Assembly (NCBI GenBank): GCA_030748635.1
Contig: JASMLP010000188.1
Span: 1-64,000, forward strand
Direction of reading: 5' to 3'
Origin: Planctomycetota bacterium
Lineage (GTDB): Bacteria; Planctomycetota; JACQVV01; JASMLP01
Length of the DNA: 64,000 nucleotides
Shown here: positions 54,209 to 62,315 of the stretch, one piece after another
Layout of the letters: every line of letters begins with the position of its first letter
Numbering within the stretch: the first letter of the stretch is position 1
Notes under the pieces: generated by a model
What the model saw: the letters and a program-made list of their open reading frames with translations, nothing else
Database searches by the model: none
What the model was told of the DNA's origin: nothing
Program-made: the position numbers and the translations under genes

Positions 54209-54257
54209 GGATGACTCCTGATTGGGAAGGGCGACGAGGATATCTTGTCGGGAGGTT

Positions 54258-55424
54258 TTATGGCAGCAGGATCTTTTCCGCTTCCGCGAGTTCCCGGGGA
54301 TTTCGAGCGGAGAAAAAGAGGGCTTGACGCTGTTTCTTTCCGGTCGGTTCTGGGGAGCAGGCCAGAAGGCCGATACGAGTGTTCGGGTCGTAGGGCGGAA
54401 GCGGGATGGAACGTTTAGAAGGAGACAGTATCCAGGTGCCGATTCCCGAAGGAGGTAGGAGCGAAATCATCTGGAGCGCGACTCGCCCCATGGTGAATCG
54501 GGCGTTGATTTCGACCAGGGGTCGCAGGTTCGTCTCTTCTGCGCCCCGGGTGAGGAAAGCGTCGATACCTACCGGACCCCAGTATCCGCGGGATGCGAGG
54601 CGACATCCCACCTGATGAGCGACCTGGTGGAGTCGAGTCGCTTCGGGAATGGGAAGAAGTGAGCCGACCCGGTTGCCCAAATAGCGTCCGTCGGCTCCTG
54701 TGAGGAGTTCGGTGGTTCCAAGCGACTGGATTTTCGGATCGGAGGTTTCCGGGTCGAGGAGGATCTCCATCTGTACCGAGAATTCGCGCTCGACATCGAC
54801 CCACGGCTCGAAGAGGACGAGAGAGTCACGAGTCAAAACGGTTTCGATCCATTTCCGGGTCGTGGAGGGGAGGTCGCGACCTCGGCCCAGGGATCGATCT
54901 CGACCGGCGACCCCTAGGACCGATTTGAAAACCCAGAGAAAAGGATTCCGAGAGCTGTCGTGGGGTGCGTCTCGAAGAGCCTTCTGGGCTTCCTCGATGC
55001 TGGTGATGAGGTGGGACCCATCAGGCACTCGGTCGAATTCCGTTTCGAGCTGATGGCTGGTCTGTTTCGAGTTGGCCCAGCAGACGATTTTCGGATCGGG
55101 GGCGACAAAGGATAAGCCCAGTGAACTGGCGAGACGACGCATCGAGACAGAGGCTCCCCAGGGAACGAGGTGTTCGATACGGGGAGGAAGCGGATTTCCC
55201 CTGGGGGTGGGGAGGGCGAACGAGAGGCCGGTTTTCTGAAGACCCTGGAGGAACTCTTCCGGTATGGATCGATCCACCAGGACCCGATCTCCCTTCGAGC
55301 CCAGAGGGAGAAGGCAGGTAGAGAGTCCCAGAGGGTCGTCACTCGAGTTGGAAGAGTTGACTCCGGGTGTTCTCAGTTCCGACTCAAAAGAGCCCCCGTT
55401 GAAGACAAAGAGCTTGTTGCCCAA
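54258..55424 (-). CDS. ATP-grasp-like protein
   Basis: 388 residues. The ATP-grasp layout can be traced: PNPFLWVFKSVLGVAGRD (lysine after beta-strand), VLFEPWVDVEREFSVQM, and the metal-binding end YWGPVGIDAFLTRG ... RPLVEINARFTMGRVALQM, where E and N match the conserved metal ligands. ATP-grasp enzymes join an acid to an amine or thiol. Not assignable to a family by eye. It starts six bases after the DUF455 gene ends, so it is co-transcribed with that gene and the GT2. Confidence 0.65.
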   Translation of the reverse strand: MGNKLFVFNGGSFESELRTPGVNSSNSSDDPLGLSTCLLPLGSKGDRVLVDRSIPEEFLQGLQKTGLSFALPTPRGNPLPPRIEHLVPWGASVSMRRLASSLGLSFVAPDPKIVCWANSKQTSHQLETEFDRVPDGSHLITSIEEAQKALRDAPHDSSRNPFLWVFKSVLGVAGRDRSLGRGRDLPSTTRKWIETVLTRDSLVLFEPWVDVEREFSVQMEILLDPETSDPKIQSLGTTELLTGADGRYLGNRVGSLLPIPEATRLHQVAHQVGCRLASRGYWGPVGIDAFLTRGAEETNLRPLVEINARFTMGRVALQMISLLPPSGIGTWILSPSKRSIPLPPYDPNTRIGLLACSPEPTGKKQRQALFFSARNPRELAEAEKILLP

Positions 55425-55430
55425 TTTTGA

Positions 55431-56219
55431 TCAAGCCTCGAAGGAGGCCTCCAACTGATCGATGAAACTCTCTGACATACCGGCTTCGACTCGACCCTGG
55501 CGGAGATAGATTTTTCCGCGGGCTTTCTGAGGTCGCATGGGCCATTTGAGCGAATTGCAATAGACATCCCACTCCGACCGATCCGAGGTGTTCAGTTCAC
55601 GCATCCACTGCACACCGAAATGGACGTGTTGGATCTCATCCTTGTAGATCTGAGCAAAAAGATCTCCCGTTCGATCATCTCCAGCCTCGCGAAAGAGTTT
55701 TTCATAATAGGGAAGGTGGTCAAGATTGGCGCCTTCGAGGGTCAAAGAGAGGGTGGCGAGATAGTGGAGTGGAGTGTGCAGATCTTTGGTCTTGCTCCAG
55801 AAGTTGTCGCTGATGGGGAGGTCGCCGAAGGCGATACCCAACTCCTTCATGCGTTGAATATAGATCTGGAGGTGGCGGGCTTCGTCACGAAGGGGCGAAA
55901 GCAGTTCTCGCCGAAACCGGGCGGGAGCCTGGGGGTAGGCGAGCAGGGCAAAAGCCATGATCTCGAGGGCTTGGAGTTCGTGATTGGCAAAAAAGTGGAG
56001 ACACTTTCCGCGTGACCTGGGGTCGGCAAGTTGATCGGGTCCTGGCATAGGGACCCGGGTTTTTTGGGTCCGAATTACCAGACTTTCAGGACGGGCGGGG
56101 AAGGTCCAGAACAGGGGAGTTCCGGGGTCGTGGTCGGTCAGGAAACCTGGAGGCGGAGCGATCTTGTCTTCAATTCGAGGGGAGGAAAGGATGCGCTTGG
56201 CATATTCCCGGATCTCCAT
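55431..56219 (-). CDS. DUF455 family ferritin-like protein
   Basis: 262 residues. A four-helix di-iron scaffold: E in FFANHELQALEIMAFAL, RDEARHLQIYIQRM (ExxH) and QIYKDEIQHVHFGVQWM (second ExxH). Proteins of DUF455 resemble the tRNA-hydroxylase MiaE in fold, but their function is unknown. Located between GT2 and ATP-grasp genes with spacers of seven and six bases. Confidence 0.75.
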   Translation of the reverse strand: MEIREYAKRILSSPRIEDKIAPPPGFLTDHDPGTPLFWTFPARPESLVIRTQKTRVPMPGPDQLADPRSRGKCLHFFANHELQALEIMAFALLAYPQAPARFRRELLSPLRDEARHLQIYIQRMKELGIAFGDLPISDNFWSKTKDLHTPLHYLATLSLTLEGANLDHLPYYEKLFREAGDDRTGDLFAQIYKDEIQHVHFGVQWMRELNTSDRSEWDVYCNSLKWPMRPQKARGKIYLRQGRVEAGMSESFIDQLEASFEA

Positions 56220-56226
56220 GAAAACC

Positions 56227-57753
56227 TCAGGCGACCTGGACCGGTTGCTCCTCGAGACCGATGGGCTCAGGTATCGAGCGTCGACGACGAAATTGATCGC
56301 GCAGGCTATTGACTCCCACCCACATGAATCCGAACTGGAAGAGGGTCAGGAAGGGCAAGCTGAGCCAGCGGTGAGTAATGATCGCCGCGTAGATGGCCAG
56401 CGCCAAATAGATCGCGAAAGAGAGTTCGATGATGGGAAGCACATTCTTGAGGGGTGAATACTTCGATTTGGCTTCGATCGTTTCTTCTTTGGATTCGACT
56501 CCGTACTTGGGGGTACGTACGAAGGGTGTCTCGTGTCCAAAAACCGCCTCGAGAACGGCTTTGGTATTGGAGAGGCACATGGCGATTCCGATGGAAATCG
56601 TGAAGGGCAGATATTTGATCTTGGCAGCCCAGTTGTCGAGCGATTCCCGCTGGCTCCAGAGATAGAAGGAAAATACAGAAGTGGTCGTGGCCAGGCACAG
56701 GGGCAAGTCGATCAAAAGGCTTGTGATCCAGGTGCTGGATTTGTAGATCTTGAGGGTCACGGCCGGAAGCATGAGCAGCATGAGAATGACCATCAGCATA
56801 TAAGCCCAGTGCATGGTGAGTTGCAAAGCCGCTTCGGCTTTGACATGCAACGGGTATTTACTTCTGAGAATATCGGGCAGGAGCTTGCGACAGGTTTGTA
56901 CGTAGCCTTTGGCCCATCGATGTTGCTGGGTCTTGTAAGAATTGAAATCGATCGGCAATTCGGCTGGACTGACCAGATCTTTGAGAAAAATGAACTGCCA
57001 GTCTTTGAGTTGCGCGCGGAAGGAAAGATCCAGATCCTCCGTGAGAGTATCTCCTTGCCAGCCCCCCGCTTCTTCGATGGTTGAGAGACGCCAGATGCCT
57101 CCGGTCCCGTTGAAATTGAAGAAACGGCCACTTCGGTTTCGGGCCACCTGTTCGATTACCAGGTGTCCGTCGAGCAGAATCGACTGGATTTCGGTGAGGA
57201 GGTTGTAGTCCCGGTTGAGGTGGCCCCAGCGGGACTGCACCAGGCCGACCTTGGGGTCGGAGAAGTAGTGTATGGATTTTTGCAGGAAATCGGTCGGGGG
57301 AACGAAGTCCGCGTCGAACATGGCGACGAATTCACCACGGGCCGAAAGAATCCCCTCTTTCAGGGCTCCGGCTTTGAAGCCGGTCCGATCTTCTCGGTGA
57401 AGAAGGTGAATATCGAAGCCTTTGGACCGGTACTCTTCTACCTTTCTTCGACACCGTTCTGTGGTTTCGTCGGTCGAATCGTCCAGAACCTGAATATCCA
57501 GAAGATGCTTTGGATAGTCCATCAGACAGACCGTATCGATCAATCGATCGACCACGAATAACTCATTGAACACAGGAAGTTGAATCGTAACCCGTGGGAG
57601 TTCTTCGGTAGGGAAGACGCGTTTCGGTTGGGGGTCGTTGTGGCGGTGCTTGTGATAGAGGTACAACATCATGTAACGGTGTACGCCGATCACTGCCATC
57701 AAGGACAGGATGCCGAAATATAAGATGAGAAAGGTCGGTTGGAGTAAGTCCAT
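56227..57753 (-). CDS. Membrane processive glycosyltransferase family 2 (cellulose-synthase-like)
   Basis: 508 residues. One N-terminal helix (FLILYFGILSLMAVIGVH), a cytoplasmic GT-A domain with D91-D92, DAD at 147-149, TED at 238-240 and the processivity motif QQHRW at 276-280, then about five helices between 300 and 490. This is the CESA/BcsA or NdvB-like arrangement making a beta-linked glycan or single-step glycolipid. No PilZ domain is present. First gene of the GT2-DUF455-ATP-grasp operon, with a good promoter at 57819-57846. Confidence 0.9.
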   Translation of the reverse strand: MDLLQPTFLILYFGILSLMAVIGVHRYMMLYLYHKHRHNDPQPKRVFPTEELPRVTIQLPVFNELFVVDRLIDTVCLMDYPKHLLDIQVLDDSTDETTERCRRKVEEYRSKGFDIHLLHREDRTGFKAGALKEGILSARGEFVAMFDADFVPPTDFLQKSIHYFSDPKVGLVQSRWGHLNRDYNLLTEIQSILLDGHLVIEQVARNRSGRFFNFNGTGGIWRLSTIEEAGGWQGDTLTEDLDLSFRAQLKDWQFIFLKDLVSPAELPIDFNSYKTQQHRWAKGYVQTCRKLLPDILRSKYPLHVKAEAALQLTMHWAYMLMVILMLLMLPAVTLKIYKSSTWITSLLIDLPLCLATTTSVFSFYLWSQRESLDNWAAKIKYLPFTISIGIAMCLSNTKAVLEAVFGHETPFVRTPKYGVESKEETIEAKSKYSPLKNVLPIIELSFAIYLALAIYAAIITHRWLSLPFLTLFQFGFMWVGVNSLRDQFRRRRSIPEPIGLEEQPVQVA

Positions 57754-57818
57754 CTCTAACCTGTTACGGGGTTTCGATTTGCATTTCAGGGGATTGCGCG
57801 GGTGCGCAGAAGGCGATC

Positions 57819-57846
57819 AGAATACGGACCGAATCTGGAATGTCAA
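57819..57846 (-). promoter_or_regulatory. Sigma-70 promoter of the GT2-DUF455-ATP-grasp operon
   Basis: TTGACA (57846-57841), 16-base spacer, TATTCT (57824-57819), 65 bases before the GT2 ATG. Confidence 0.65.
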
Positions 57847-57880
57847 CACTCCAGGACGGTTTTTGAGCCCCGTTCCGGGA

Positions 57881-59761
57881 TCAGGTTGCGTCGGCTGCGC
57901 AACGGAATCCCAGGTAGAAATGAGCTTGATGGGGAGATGCGTGGAAACGAAAGTCGCTTCGAATCGCCTCGTCGGTGGAATCCCAGGCTCCGCCTCGAAG
58001 GACTCGTTGGGTCCCTCTCGAGGGCCCCTGCGGGTTTTTGCAGGGGGAGGAAGTGTAGTAGTTGGGATCGTACCAATCGGCGCACCATTCCCAGTGGTTG
58101 CCGACCAGGTCCAGGCAGCCGGTCGGGCTGATCCCGCTGGGGAAAAGTCCTGTGGCTAACGGCCCTTCGTGGGTTCGTTTAAAGTTTCCTCGGTCTGTAT
58201 CGGCTTGCTCTCCCCAGGGGAAGGTCCGGCCATCCAGTCCTCGGGCCGCTCGTTCCCACTCCGCCTCGGTGGGTAGCCGTTTTTCGGCCCATTTCGCGTA
58301 CGCTTGGGCGTCAAACCAGTTGACGAGAAGGACCGGAAAGTCGGCTTTCCCGCGAGGGTAGCTTCCCATTCGCCAGTTGTAAGGTTTGGCCCAGGCCGCC
58401 TTGATGAAGGGAACCCGGTGGCCCGTTTGATGAACAAACTTTTGGTACTGAGCGTTGGTAACGGGGGTTCGATCCAGGAAGTAGGGGGCCAGGAGAATCC
58501 GGTGCTCCGTCGAGTTATTTTCGTTGTTTCCTCCGCCCATGAGGAAGGAACCTCCGGAAATTCGGACCATACCGGGTCGGTTGTCGTCAGGTGAGGCGTT
58601 CCAGGATTGACGCCGGGCTTCGTCGGAATCGCTGGGCAACTCGATGATATGCGCATGGCTGGAGTCCTCGTCAGAACAAAAAGGAGAGCTGCTTTCTTCG
58701 CTGAAGTCGGAACCGGAATTGGTGGAGTCGTGAGTTGGATGTTTTGGAAGCATTCGGATCGAATGGACAGGAGATTTCTCGGGGAGAAATCGTTGAAACC
58801 AGGTGTCGAGATCTCGGGTCAGGTCTCCGAAGGTTTGCTCGAAATTCCGGCGGGCCTTACGGAACTGAAGGAGAATCGCGATCAGGGAGTGGGATGAATG
58901 TTTTCGGGCGCATCGACGTCGGTCTCGTTTCCGCGCGGTTTCCTTGTGAGTTTTCAGATTGTTCAGCAAGGTCAAGGCTCGATTCCACTCCTCGTTTTGG
59001 AGGTACTGAATCGATCGATTTTTGGTCTGAACGGTAACTTGTCGTCGACGGCGGTTGTGTTCGTCCTGCTGGCGCTGGAAACGGGCCTTGAGGACCGAGT
59101 TCGGGGTTTCGGCTTCAAGGGGACGGAGGAGGGTGGCGATCGGGGGGTGCTGGAGCATCTTCTGGTGGTAATAGAAAAGAAAGCCGCAGAGGAGCCATCC
59201 GAAAAGAGAGTCACCTCGGGTCAATGGGCTCGGATCGGGGGAGGCTTCGATCAAGAATGTCTGCAGCGCGATACGAGTTTTCTGAAGGGTAGGGCGAAAG
59301 GATTGGGCCTGAGTCAATGAATCGAAAGAGGACAGAATGTTCGTAATTTCAGACCCGTCGAGGTGGATGGGAGTGAGTGCGGTGTTGAATCGACTCAGAA
59401 GCTGAAGGCAGTGGTCGGATCCCCTTTTTCGCAGGGCGGTTTCATCGGCATGGATTTTCTGTAGCCGGGGGATCACTTGATTATCAAAAACCGGGCAAGG
59501 CGAGGGGTCTTGGCGCTTCCAGAAGGCTGCCAGGAGAGTTCGGATGGTGTCTCGAAAGGCGTGAAGGGCTCGGGACTCGATGTCCTGAGGAGAGATCCTC
59601 AGGTCTTGTAACTGATTCTCGAGGCTGCAATGAGCGTGGGGTTCTCCGGTTTTCATATAGAGTGCGCAACTTATTTCGAACAGACTGATCGGAACCAAAC
59701 ATTGGAGGATCGGTTCACTGTTTTGGGTCGATGGGGATTCCGACTTGAGAACTGAGGTCAT
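57881..59761 (-). CDS. SUMF1/FGE-sulfatase domain protein lacking catalytic cysteines
   Basis: 626 residues. The N-terminal 390 residues are helical, basic and lack a family I know. The C-terminal 230 residues are a formylglycine-generating-enzyme-type domain: MVRISGGSFLMGGG, PVTNAQYQKFV, VLLVNWFDAQAYAKWAEKRLPTEAEWERAARG, GNHWEWCADWY and the end FYLGFRCA. The two active-site cysteines of genuine FGEs, expected in the segment before GFRC, are not both present (RSDFRFHASPHQAHF there), so it is probably not a sulfatase activator; it may instead bind ligand or act in another pathway. ATG 59761 chosen because AGGA lies about ten bases upstream. Confidence 0.72.
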   Translation of the reverse strand: MTSVLKSESPSTQNSEPILQCLVPISLFEISCALYMKTGEPHAHCSLENQLQDLRISPQDIESRALHAFRDTIRTLLAAFWKRQDPSPCPVFDNQVIPRLQKIHADETALRKRGSDHCLQLLSRFNTALTPIHLDGSEITNILSSFDSLTQAQSFRPTLQKTRIALQTFLIEASPDPSPLTRGDSLFGWLLCGFLFYYHQKMLQHPPIATLLRPLEAETPNSVLKARFQRQQDEHNRRRRQVTVQTKNRSIQYLQNEEWNRALTLLNNLKTHKETARKRDRRRCARKHSSHSLIAILLQFRKARRNFEQTFGDLTRDLDTWFQRFLPEKSPVHSIRMLPKHPTHDSTNSGSDFSEESSSPFCSDEDSSHAHIIELPSDSDEARRQSWNASPDDNRPGMVRISGGSFLMGGGNNENNSTEHRILLAPYFLDRTPVTNAQYQKFVHQTGHRVPFIKAAWAKPYNWRMGSYPRGKADFPVLLVNWFDAQAYAKWAEKRLPTEAEWERAARGLDGRTFPWGEQADTDRGNFKRTHEGPLATGLFPSGISPTGCLDLVGNHWEWCADWYDPNYYTSSPCKNPQGPSRGTQRVLRGGAWDSTDEAIRSDFRFHASPHQAHFYLGFRCAADAT

Positions 59762-59892
59762 GAAGCGGTGTTCCTGGTGAGGGGAAAGAAGCGAATGAAA
59801 GCCCAGTCTCGGGTATAAAAGTCTGGGGTTCTGGAGGCGCTCGGGTCCAGGACCTTGTGGCCTCGACTTGCTCCTTTCGAAGTTTGTCTCGT

Positions 59893-59898
59893 ACAATC
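59893..59898 (+). promoter_or_regulatory. -10 box of the tRNA-Leu gene
   Basis: TACAAT at 59893-59898, 16 bases before the tRNA. The closest -35-like sequence, TTGCTC at 59868-59873, is 19 bases away, longer than ideal. Confidence 0.45.
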
Positions 59899-59914
59899 AG
59901 ACCCTCACAACTCG

Positions 59915-59996
59915 CCGGGGTGGTGGAATGGTAGACACAGGGGACTTAAAATCCCCCGGGCTCACGCTCGTGCCGGTTCGAATCCGGCTCCCGGTA
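59915..59996 (+). tRNA. tRNA-Leu (anticodon UAA)
   Basis: An 82-base tRNA. Acceptor stem GCCGGGG pairs with TCCCGGT, with G-U pairs at both ends; the anticodon stem GGGGA/TCCCC holds loop CTTAAAA, anticodon TAA; a long class II variable arm (CGGGCTCACGCTCG) follows; the T arm is GCCGG-TTCGAAT-CCGGC. No CCA is encoded after the discriminator A. Class II arm and UAA anticodon fit leucine. Confidence 0.95.
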
Positions 59997-60023
59997 TCAG
60001 GAAAGTAGGATTGGGTGTGTCGC

Positions 60024-60053
60024 TTGCCCCTCGATGGGGTGCGCTCGTATAAT
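60024..60053 (+). promoter_or_regulatory. Sigma-70 promoter with perfect -10 upstream of the small protein/cupin/HPr genes
   Basis: TTGCCC (60024-60029), 18-base spacer, TATAAT (60048-60053), 70 bases before the ATG at 60123. Confidence 0.6.
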
Positions 60054-60122
60054 GCCAGTGATAAGGATCGGAATTTTCAGAGTCGGCTTCGTAGTGTGTA
60101 CGACACCGGAGGCTTTTCAGTT

Positions 60123-60401
60123 ATGAGCACAGATGCGCAGGATGGACAGATGGAGTCGGGCACGGAGGGGCAGGTGGCCAAGATGGCCGATTCGCTCTTT
60201 GTCCGGATCGCCGGAATCAAGCGCGACCATCCTGAAGCCGCTCAACGAATCGATGCACTCGAGCTCGAACTCCGCCAATCGATGGAATCACTCCACGGGG
60301 AGTTCGAGAAGCTTGATGAAAAGCGATCTCGAGATCTTCTCACGGTGCTTTTGATCAACGATATTCACCGAGCCACCGAATCGATCCTTTCGGTTTCCTG
60401 A
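60123..60401 (+). CDS. Small helical protein of unknown function
   Basis: 92 residues, acidic at the N-terminus (MSTDAQDGQMESGTEGQ) and otherwise predicted as two or three helices, with a heptad-like stretch from about 42 to 70 (RIDALELELRQSMESLHGEF). No cysteine, signal peptide or membrane segment. I recognise no family. A perfect -10 promoter lies upstream, and the cupin gene follows at 30 bases, so co-expression is likely. Confidence 0.5.
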   Translation: MSTDAQDGQMESGTEGQVAKMADSLFVRIAGIKRDHPEAAQRIDALELELRQSMESLHGEFEKLDEKRSRDLLTVLLINDIHRATESILSVS

Positions 60402-60431
60402 TCCAGGGATCGTTCAGGAGGAGAGAAATCG

Positions 60432-60965
60432 ATGGGTAAGGGGGAGTACAGGAAAGGGGAGACTTATCGTTGCGATCGATGCGGGAATGTAGTCTGTCTC
60501 GTGCATGAGGGGGGGGGCAATCTCGTCTGCTGTGTGAAAGCGCTCAGGGCCGATCCAGATGCGAGCTCTTCCAGTATCTCGATTCCGGCTTCTCCCGAAC
60601 AAGAGTCCGTGCCTGTCGAGGGGCCGAGTCGAATATCTCCGGAGGATGTGGATCCGGTCGATGTGTTCTCGCTTCGCGGAGAAGCTGGGCAAACCCAGTC
60701 GATCTTCACTCAAAAGATCTGTGAGGGTGGGGCGAGCGATGTCTCGGTGATGCGTTTATCCTACGGGCAAGACGAGGAAGAACATGTTCATCGCGGACAG
60801 GATCATGTGCTGGTTTTGATGGAGGGACGGGGTGAGGTGCACTTGGGGGATCGGGTGATCGAAGTCATGACCGGCTCGACTCTACTCGTGCCTCGTGGAG
60901 TACCCCATCAAATCAAAAATACGAGTTCGTCCGATCTGGTCGTGCTCGAGATCGGAAATGGATGA
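60432..60965 (+). CDS. Desulforedoxin-like domain fused to a cupin domain
   Basis: 177 residues. Residues 5-37 match the desulforedoxin/desulfoferrodoxin N-terminal metal site: YRCDRCGNVVCLVHEGGG and LVCCVKAL, CxxC and CC being the iron ligands of a rubredoxin-like FeS4 centre. The C-terminal 110 residues form a cupin with HVHRGQDHVLVLMEGRGEVHLGDRVIEV and HQIKNTSSSDLVVLEIGN, including a probable metal site with histidines. A strong AGGAGGAGAG precedes the ATG. A G9 run inside the metal-site coding sequence (60509-60517) makes the reading frame slip-prone. The last codons overlap HPr by ATGA. Confidence 0.8.
   Translation: MGKGEYRKGETYRCDRCGNVVCLVHEGGGNLVCCVKALRADPDASSSSISIPASPEQESVPVEGPSRISPEDVDPVDVFSLRGEAGQTQSIFTQKICEGGASDVSVMRLSYGQDEEEHVHRGQDHVLVLMEGRGEVHLGDRVIEVMTGSTLLVPRGVPHQIKNTSSSDLVVLEIGNG
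60509..60517 (+). repeat. G9 homopolymer inside the desulforedoxin-cupin coding sequence
   Basis: Nine G encode Gly-Gly-Gly of the desulforedoxin metal-site loop. Gain or loss of one base would frameshift the whole cupin domain. Confidence 0.6.
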
Positions 60966-61252
60966 TGGGTTCTGCAGGTACTGAGATCTGTCGGGAAGTG
61001 CAGGTGATCAATCGAAACGGGATTCATGTGCGTCCCTCGACCCTGATTGTTCAGACCGCATCCGGGTTTTCCGCTGATATCCGGATACGGCGGGGAGACC
61101 AGACAGCGAATGCCAAGAGCATTCTGGAAATTCTCGAAATGGGCATTGTTTGCGGGGAAACTCTCAAGATCGAGGCAACTGGAAAACAGGCCAAGAAGGC
61201 GGTCAAGTCGCTCGAGCAACTGATCAAGAATCGATTCGGTTTCGAGGATTAA
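60962..61252 (+). CDS. HPr family phosphocarrier protein
   Basis: 96 residues. Phosphoacceptor histidine in NRNGIHVRPST (about residue 22), and the regulatory-serine helix region as NAKSILEILEMGI, where S is in the place of HPr Ser46. Overlaps the cupin gene, so the two are co-expressed. Enzyme I is not in the window; an EIIA gene is at 36814. Confidence 0.88.
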   Translation: MMGSAGTEICREVQVINRNGIHVRPSTLIVQTASGFSADIRIRRGDQTANAKSILEILEMGIVCGETLKIEATGKQAKKAVKSLEQLIKNRFGFED

Positions 61253-61956
61253 GAAGAGGGGCCCTGGGTCTCTTTCGCCTTGGGTACCTCGTTTTGAGCT
61301 GAGAAGGAAGCTCGATCCCGGGCCGTGAGGATACCCAGGTTGCAGAAGTTGATCGTGAAGTGACAGAGGATCGGGGCGATGAGTGCGTCGCCTCCATAGA
61401 TGTACAGGTTTCCCAGGAGATAAGAGATCAGCCAGGCGAAAAGAGGCCAGGCGATCAGTTTTTTATGAATGGGGGGATGGCAAAAGGCGAAGATCAGGCT
61501 GGTCCAGCCAATCCCTATCGCCGGTTGCAGGCATCCACGAAACAGGGCCTCTTCGGCGACGGAACTGGTGACGGCTAGGATAAAGATGTCTTTCCAGGTG
61601 CGAACCCAGAGGAGGGGCTCGCGAAACCCTTCCTTCATCTGCTGAAGAAAAGTGATGTAAGGGGTCAAGAGATGGCCGAGCCCGACAACGAGCCCACCGG
61701 TCGCTAATCCGAGAAGGAGGCTGGAGAGGATCGTATTGCCGAACCCCTTACCGCTGGGGATCCAGTGGAGGGGGCCATGACCTATCCATCGGCTGCCAAG
61801 AATCGAGCCGGCAAGCAAGAGGCCGTAAAAGCCGAGAGCCAAGCGGATATTTACGCGGCGGAATAGTTCCGGGTCGCTCTCCAAGGTCTGGGGCTGCACG
61901 TGGGGGGCCGGATCGGGATTCGGGATCGGCTCCTCGGGGTTGGGGGGTGGATTCAT
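61249..61956 (-). CDS. CPBP family intramembrane glutamic endopeptidase (CAAX protease-like)
   Basis: 235 residues, about seven hydrophobic segments. The family motifs EExxxR (SVAEEALFRGCLQ) and the later histidine motif (FAFCHPP) are present. The proline-rich N-terminus (PNPEEPIPNPDPAPH) is cytoplasmic. Function probably intramembrane proteolysis. Converges with HPr, overlapping its stop by four bases. Confidence 0.8.
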   Translation of the reverse strand: MNPPPNPEEPIPNPDPAPHVQPQTLESDPELFRRVNIRLALGFYGLLLAGSILGSRWIGHGPLHWIPSGKGFGNTILSSLLLGLATGGLVVGLGHLLTPYITFLQQMKEGFREPLLWVRTWKDIFILAVTSSVAEEALFRGCLQPAIGIGWTSLIFAFCHPPIHKKLIAWPLFAWLISYLLGNLYIYGGDALIAPILCHFTINFCNLGILTARDRASFSAQNEVPKAKETQGPSS

Positions 61957-62045
61957 GAGGTGAAATATACGGTTGAGTGCGGATCATAGAACGCCGAACA
62001 CGGGGCGTCCACCGCGGGAAGCGTGAAATTCTGTCCGCGGTCAAC

Positions 62046-62074
62046 TTGACGACCCGGAAGGCGCTTCCTATCCT
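62046..62074 (+). promoter_or_regulatory. Sigma-70 promoter of the Trm112-phosphoesterase-yidC genes
   Basis: TTGACG (62046-62051), 17-base spacer, TATCCT (62069-62074), 26 bases before the Trm112-like ATG. Confidence 0.55.
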
Positions 62075-62100
62075 AACCCCTTTCGCAAAAGCTATATTCC

Positions 62101-62301
62101 ATGATCCAACCAGAACTTCTCGAGATTCTCGCGTGTCCCGCGTGCAAGACGTCGATTCGCCTTGAAGGTGAAGAGTGGTTGGTGTGTGATGCCTGCCAGC
62201 GACAGTACCCGATCCGGGATGGTATTCCAGTTTTGTTGGTCGAAGAGGCTCGTAGACCGGGCGATGCCCAGTCCGACTCGGACACGACTCCTGCTTCTTA
62301 A
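62101..62301 (+). CDS. Trm112 family zinc-binding protein
   Basis: 66 residues, one zinc-ribbon-like domain: LLEILACPACKTSIRL and VCDACQRQYPIRDGIPVLL, with both CxxC pairs. Trm112-like proteins activate methyltransferases, but the bacterial version has no firmly assigned role. First gene of a run leading to yidC; 14 bases to the phosphoesterase. Confidence 0.88.
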   Translation: MIQPELLEILACPACKTSIRLEGEEWLVCDACQRQYPIRDGIPVLLVEEARRPGDAQSDSDTTPAS

Positions 62302-62315
62302 AAGAGGATATTGCC

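Noticed and set aside
59855-60052. 65-codon plus-strand frame over the tRNA
   Set aside because: Covers tRNA-Leu and its promoter; no protein expected.
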